Positions 50,240 through 53,239 of a stretch of DNA of 53,239 nt are shown in pieces (positions within the stretch are counted from its first letter, which is position 1; every line of letters begins with the position of its first letter). The notes beneath the pieces are model-generated. The model ran no database searches. It was not told where the DNA came from and was given only the letters and a program-made list of their open reading frames with translations. Source of the stretch: Veillonellaceae bacterium SB90 (lineage in GTDB: Bacteria > Bacillota > Negativicutes > Selenomonadales > Selenomonadaceae); contig CABJCJ010000017.1 in the NCBI GenBank assembly GCA_902364065.1, forward strand, positions 1 through 53,239, written 5' to 3'. The position numbers and the translations under genes were made by a program.

Positions 50240-51364
50240 ATGAAAGCAACCATAAAACTCCCTCATCCGGATATTCTCAGCCAGCTGCCACGCCCCCTGC
50301 TCACCTGGTACCAGGGACAGTCGGCAGCACGCGAGCTCCCCTGGCGCGAAGAGCCGACGCCCTATCACACCTGGCTGTCCGAAATCATGCTCCAGCAGAC
50401 GAGAGCCTCTGCGGTCATCCCCTACTACCAGCGCTTCCTTGCGGCCCTCCCGGATATCGCATCTCTCGCCGCCTGTGACGACGAGACGCTCATGAAGCTC
50501 TGGCAGGGACTCGGCTACTACAGCAGAGCCCGCAATCTCAAGAAGGCCGCCATCGTCCTCACGGATACCTTCCACGGCGAGATGCCAGGGGATTTCAATG
50601 ATTTACTGGATCTCCCCGGCATCGGCCGCTACACGGCCAGCGCCATCGGCTCCATCGCCTTCGGCCTGCCCCTGCCCGCAGTCGACGGCAACATCCTGCG
50701 CGTCGTCATGCGCGTGCTCGGCTGCCGTGAGGACATTGCAAAGCCCGCCGTGAAACGCGCCGTAGAAGATGCCCTCGCTCCCCATTATCCCACGGGAAAA
50801 GATGCCGGCGACCTCAATCAGGCCTTCATGGACCTTGGCGCCACCATCTGCCTGCCCCATGGAGCTCCGCACTGCGCCCGCTGCCCGCTCGCCCCGCTCT
50901 GCCTCGCACACGACGAAGGCTGTGAGCAGGAACTGCCGGTCAAGCAAAACAAAAAGCAGCGCCGCCAGGAAAACCTGACGGTGCTGCTGCTGCGCACCGG
51001 AAAAGCGATTGCCCTGCAGAAACGCCCGGCCAAGGGCCTGCTGGCCGGACTATGGGAACTCCCGCATCTAAAAGGACATCTCACGGCAGAAGAAGTCCAG
51101 GCGCATTTAGACGCACACGGCCTCTCCGTACAGGAAATCCACCGCCTGCCAGACGCCCGCCACATCTTCTCCCATGTCGAATGGCAGATGCGCGGCTTTG
51201 AGGTCCTGCTCAAAAACCCGGACTCTGGCATCGTAGCCGAAGACAACACGCCGCTCGTCTGGGCCTCCCCGCAGGAACTCGCCGAAACCTACAGCATCCC
51301 CGCCGCTTTCCAGTATTTTCTCAGGACACCTGCCTACAACATCAGGACCTCCTCCGGATCATAA
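50240..51364 (+). CDS. mutY: A/G-specific adenine DNA glycosylase
   Basis: Removes adenine mispaired with 8-oxoguanine. The 374-residue protein has the catalytic Glu in WLSEIMLQQTRASAVIPYY, the helix-hairpin-helix LLDLPGIGRYTASAIGSIAF, the catalytic Asp in AVDGNILRVVMRVLG and the 4Fe-4S cysteines CLPHGAPHCARCPLAPLC; I count seven rather than the usual six residues between the first two. The C-terminal NUDIX-like domain (LQKRPAKGLLAGLWELP) recognises 8-oxoG. The 3' end overlaps cas2, which runs the opposite way, by 31 bases. Confidence 0.95.
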   Translation: MKATIKLPHPDILSQLPRPLLTWYQGQSAARELPWREEPTPYHTWLSEIMLQQTRASAVIPYYQRFLAALPDIASLAACDDETLMKLWQGLGYYSRARNLKKAAIVLTDTFHGEMPGDFNDLLDLPGIGRYTASAIGSIAFGLPLPAVDGNILRVVMRVLGCREDIAKPAVKRAVEDALAPHYPTGKDAGDLNQAFMDLGATICLPHGAPHCARCPLAPLCLAHDEGCEQELPVKQNKKQRRQENLTVLLLRTGKAIALQKRPAKGLLAGLWELPHLKGHLTAEEVQAHLDAHGLSVQEIHRLPDARHIFSHVEWQMRGFEVLLKNPDSGIVAEDNTPLVWASPQELAETYSIPAAFQYFLRTPAYNIRTSSGS

Positions 51365-51624
51365 GTATGCTTTGCACCATAATGGTCAATCTTCGATTGA
51401 TATTTTGCACCCAAATTATAGAAGCGAATGCTGTCTTGTTCCGGATCCATGATTTTCAATAATTGATGCTTCAGCAAAACGAGTTCATCCGGCTGCAACA
51501 GGCACTCAAATACAGAATTCTGGACGCGCTGCCCGTACTGCTCACATCGTTTCGCTACCTGATGAAGTCTTCGTTTCCCCGCATTATCCTGCGTACTCAC
51601 ATCATATGTCACTAAAACCAGCAT
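51334..51624 (-). CDS. cas2: CRISPR-associated endonuclease Cas2, type I-C-like
   Basis: Structural partner of Cas1 in spacer integration. The 96-residue protein begins MLVLVTYDVSTQDNAGKRRL with the conserved Asp, then CEQYGQRVQNSVFECLLQPD and the ending DPEEVLML, typical of the I-C/Dvulg form. It follows cas1 with a 9-base gap and overlaps mutY tail to tail. Confidence 0.95.
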   Translation of the reverse strand: MLVLVTYDVSTQDNAGKRRLHQVAKRCEQYGQRVQNSVFECLLQPDELVLLKHQLLKIMDPEQDSIRFYNLGAKYQSKIDHYGAKHTYDPEEVLML

Positions 51625-51633
51625 GTTCTCATC

Positions 51634-52665
51634 TCATTTCCACAAAAATGCCGGATACATATCCAGATCGCCACGTAATACCTTGGCCAGCAATTGCGCT
51701 TGAACGAAAGGAACCAGCCCCCACGGTATCTTTTCGTCTAAAAACGGGTGACGTATCGCATCTTTTTTCCTGTTCTGCCAATCGGTAAGAAAAACTTTAC
51801 GTCCTTGTTCATTCAACAATACAGCACCATTTTCCTGTTGATCAAACGCATTCACATTGATTTTGCGATTATTGATCAAGGTCAGAACAAACCGGTCAGC
51901 ATAAATGCTGCGCAACTCTTCCATCAAGTCTAAAGCCAGAGACATTCGTCCCGGGCAATCGCGATGCAGGAAGCCGACATAAGCATCCAATCCTACCGAC
52001 TCCAAAGCTGACGCACAATCATTCGCTAAGAGGGTATATCCGAAAGAAAGCAATGCATTGACCGGATCTCTGGGAGGACGTTTTATCCGCTGTTCGAAGG
52101 AAAAAACCTTTTTATTCTGCAAGATAAGATGATCAAATACCGAAAAATACAAGCTTGCAGCTTCCCCCTCATAACCACGGAGGTGCTTCAAATCCTGACA
52201 TTCCCTGGCCTTCTTGGCCAGCTGCCATAAGGCAGCACTTACTTCCTGCAACGACTGCGTATCCACGCTCAATGGATGATCGCGCTTTGCCCGTTCCAGC
52301 ACGCTTCGTGCATTAAATATCTTGCCAACAATAAAGTATCTGGCAATTTCACAGCTCCTATCCTCGCTGTCTGAACACCGGTATTGTTCTTTCCGCAGCA
52401 AAACATTTCCCTGAGTTACTCCCACCACTCTGGCCAGAAATCTGCCGCTTTGACGGTAAAAGCATAAGCCTATATTCCTTTTGGCGCATTCTCCAAGCAA
52501 GGCTGGTGATGCTCCTTTATAACCAAAGTATATGATTTGTTCCAACGTATGAAGCGGAATCCTGCCTTTTACCTGATCATCCAGCAGTACCAAAACATTT
52601 TCATTTTCTAAAGCCAAATATGTTTCCGGAGTCATCACATATAATGTGTTGAATAACTTTCTCAT
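51634..52665 (-). CDS. cas1: CRISPR-associated integrase Cas1, type I-C-like
   Basis: Metal-dependent integrase that inserts new spacers. The 343-residue protein begins MRKLFNTLYVMTPETYLALE and has the I-C features QIIYFGYKGASPALLGECAK and RFLARVVGVTQGNVLLRKEQ. The catalytic residues lie in GYEGEAASLYF (Glu), VGFLHRDCPGRMSLALDLME (His) and the following ELRSIYADRF (Asp). The gene is intact. Its start overlaps cas4 by four bases. Confidence 0.95.
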   Translation of the reverse strand: MRKLFNTLYVMTPETYLALENENVLVLLDDQVKGRIPLHTLEQIIYFGYKGASPALLGECAKRNIGLCFYRQSGRFLARVVGVTQGNVLLRKEQYRCSDSEDRSCEIARYFIVGKIFNARSVLERAKRDHPLSVDTQSLQEVSAALWQLAKKARECQDLKHLRGYEGEAASLYFSVFDHLILQNKKVFSFEQRIKRPPRDPVNALLSFGYTLLANDCASALESVGLDAYVGFLHRDCPGRMSLALDLMEELRSIYADRFVLTLINNRKINVNAFDQQENGAVLLNEQGRKVFLTDWQNRKKDAIRHPFLDEKIPWGLVPFVQAQLLAKVLRGDLDMYPAFLWK

Positions 52666-53018
52666 AGCAAATCATCCTCGAATACAGCATTATAGTATGA
52701 ATCAACTGACTTCTTTTTGCAAATTACAGGCAAACAAAGTTCCTTTAATGAACAACTCGAACAACCTTTCCTGGGACGTACTTTAGGGACATAACCAGTT
52801 TGAAGATAATGGTGCATTTGATCCAGCATTTCTTTGACTTCCTTACGCAAATTTTCTGTCAATAAAACGCGTTCACGCCGATGTGTTTCATGGTAATACA
52901 ATGCCCCTTCTTCTATAGGGACACTCAACATTTCACTTAGACACATGGCCTGACAGCAAAGTTGCAGACGGTCCGCATCAATCTGCTTCGATTGACCTCG
53001 TTTGTATTCAATGGGAAA
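52662..53018 (-). pseudogene. cas4: 5'-truncated cas4
   Basis: The open frame from 53018 encodes FPIEYKRGQSKQIDADRLQL, then CCQAMCLSEM, the middle of a Cas4 RecB-like nuclease (the ExK of motif III is present), and ends normally with the iron-sulphur cysteines GCSSCSLKELCLPVIC. Immediately upstream the frame has a TAA (53021-53019) and sequence unlike Cas4, so about the first 85 residues, with the first cysteine and the metal-binding His and Asp, are gone. An internal ATG at 52946 could give a 94-residue piece. It is probably a remnant after deletion of the rest of a type I-C operon. Confidence 0.82.
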
Positions 53019-53119
53019 TTAAACTGTTACCAAATTTTATATAAATCAATAAATATCTGGATAAATTTATCGATAGAATATCCTTCACGCTGGGAACGAA
53101 TGAGGAATCGTATTAAATG

Positions 53120-53149
53120 GTTTCAATTCCAATGTCCCTCTCATACCAC
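53120..53149. repeat. Solitary CRISPR-repeat-like sequence
   Basis: On the minus strand this 30-mer ends in GGAATTGAAAC and starts GTGGTATGAG, the layout of many CRISPR repeats (an ATTGAAAC end, near 30 bases). It lies 100 bases beyond the truncated cas4. Only one copy is visible before the window ends, so it may be a relic or chance. The rest of 53022-53182 is AT-rich with no gene I can support. Confidence 0.3.
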
Positions 53150-53182
53150 GAACGGATAAATCTATGTAAATATAATTAAATA

Positions 53183-53211
53183 TTGTAAACCTATTCGCCT
53201 TTTGGTAAAAT
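53183..53211 (+). promoter_or_regulatory. Promoter of the gene at the right edge
   Basis: TTGTAA (53183-53188), a 17-base spacer and TAAAAT (53206-53211), followed by AGGAGGTGA ahead of an ATG at 53232. Confidence 0.6.
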
Positions 53212-53231
53212 AATACTAGGAGGTGAATGAG

Positions 53232-53239
53232 ATGAAACT
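53232..53239 (+). CDS. Start of a gene cut by the window edge
   Basis: Only ATGAAACT (Met-Lys and part of a third codon) is inside the window. The strong AGGAGGT at seven bases and the promoter just upstream make a real start likely. The product cannot be known from here. Confidence 0.55.

Noticed and set aside
53120..53149. A CRISPR array
   Set aside because: Only one repeat-like unit is present in the window, so an array cannot be called; it is kept only as a low-confidence repeat.
52962..53159. A plus-strand ORF opposite cas4
   Set aside because: It is antisense to conserved Cas4 residues and has no ribosome site.

Overview
The window looks like chromosome from a Negativicutes bacterium, most likely a Selenomonadaceae member such as Selenomonas or Mitsuokella. 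This is inferred from the moderately high GC, the leu/ilv gene set, an IMP dehydrogenase of the Tritrichomonas-like bacterial type, and a carboxyspermidine-type polyamine operon. It contains one apparently near-complete temperate prophage of about 39.2 kb (4375-43555), flanked by host genes.

Left flank (1-4374): guaB, then a two-gene polyamine operon (carboxynorspermidine dehydrogenase and decarboxylase), a tiny membrane-protein ORF, and a hairpin terminator. That terminator is best read as the original ilvB terminator, now cut off from ilvB by the prophage.

Prophage, read from its right end. The integrase and a two-gene DUF6978/DUF1828 cassette lie on the plus strand next to a LexA-like repressor. 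Divergent from the repressor is a minus-strand early operon: Cro-like protein, Rha-type antirepressor, small ORFs, Gp157, ERF annealing protein, HNH nuclease, a DnaD-like initiator containing six palindromic iterons (a likely replication origin), a DnaC-like loader, a resolvase-like nuclease, SSB and a MazG-like protein. A 49-aa basic ORF with its own promoter and terminator runs against this operon. The late operon follows: terminases, portal, scaffold, SU10-like capsid protein, adaptors, tail hub, a tail fibre diversified by a retroelement, a reverse transcriptase, a virion protein with a C-terminal Hint domain, a 2085-aa polyvalent virion protein and a lysis module. The head-tail genes suggest a short-tailed phage.

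The most striking system is the diversity-generating retroelement (DGR). The fibre gene ends in a variable repeat (17739-17856) that aligns without gaps to a template repeat (17485-17602) lying before the reverse transcriptase gene. In the 95-bp core all 14 differences fall on template adenines (sense strand) and no other base differs.

The prophage sits in the last codons of ilvB. Both junctions encode the same terminal FVEFK-stop, and the phage supplies a replacement terminator, so the lysogen should keep a functional acetolactate synthase gene.

Right flank (43538-53239): ilvN-ilvC-leuC-leuD-leuB-ilvB for branched-chain amino acids (minus strand), then mutY (plus), then cas2-cas1 and a 5'-truncated cas4 of type I-C appearance, with no effector genes in view. 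A lone 30-bp CRISPR-repeat-like sequence and the start of another plus-strand gene lie at the right edge. I saw no rRNA or tRNA genes.
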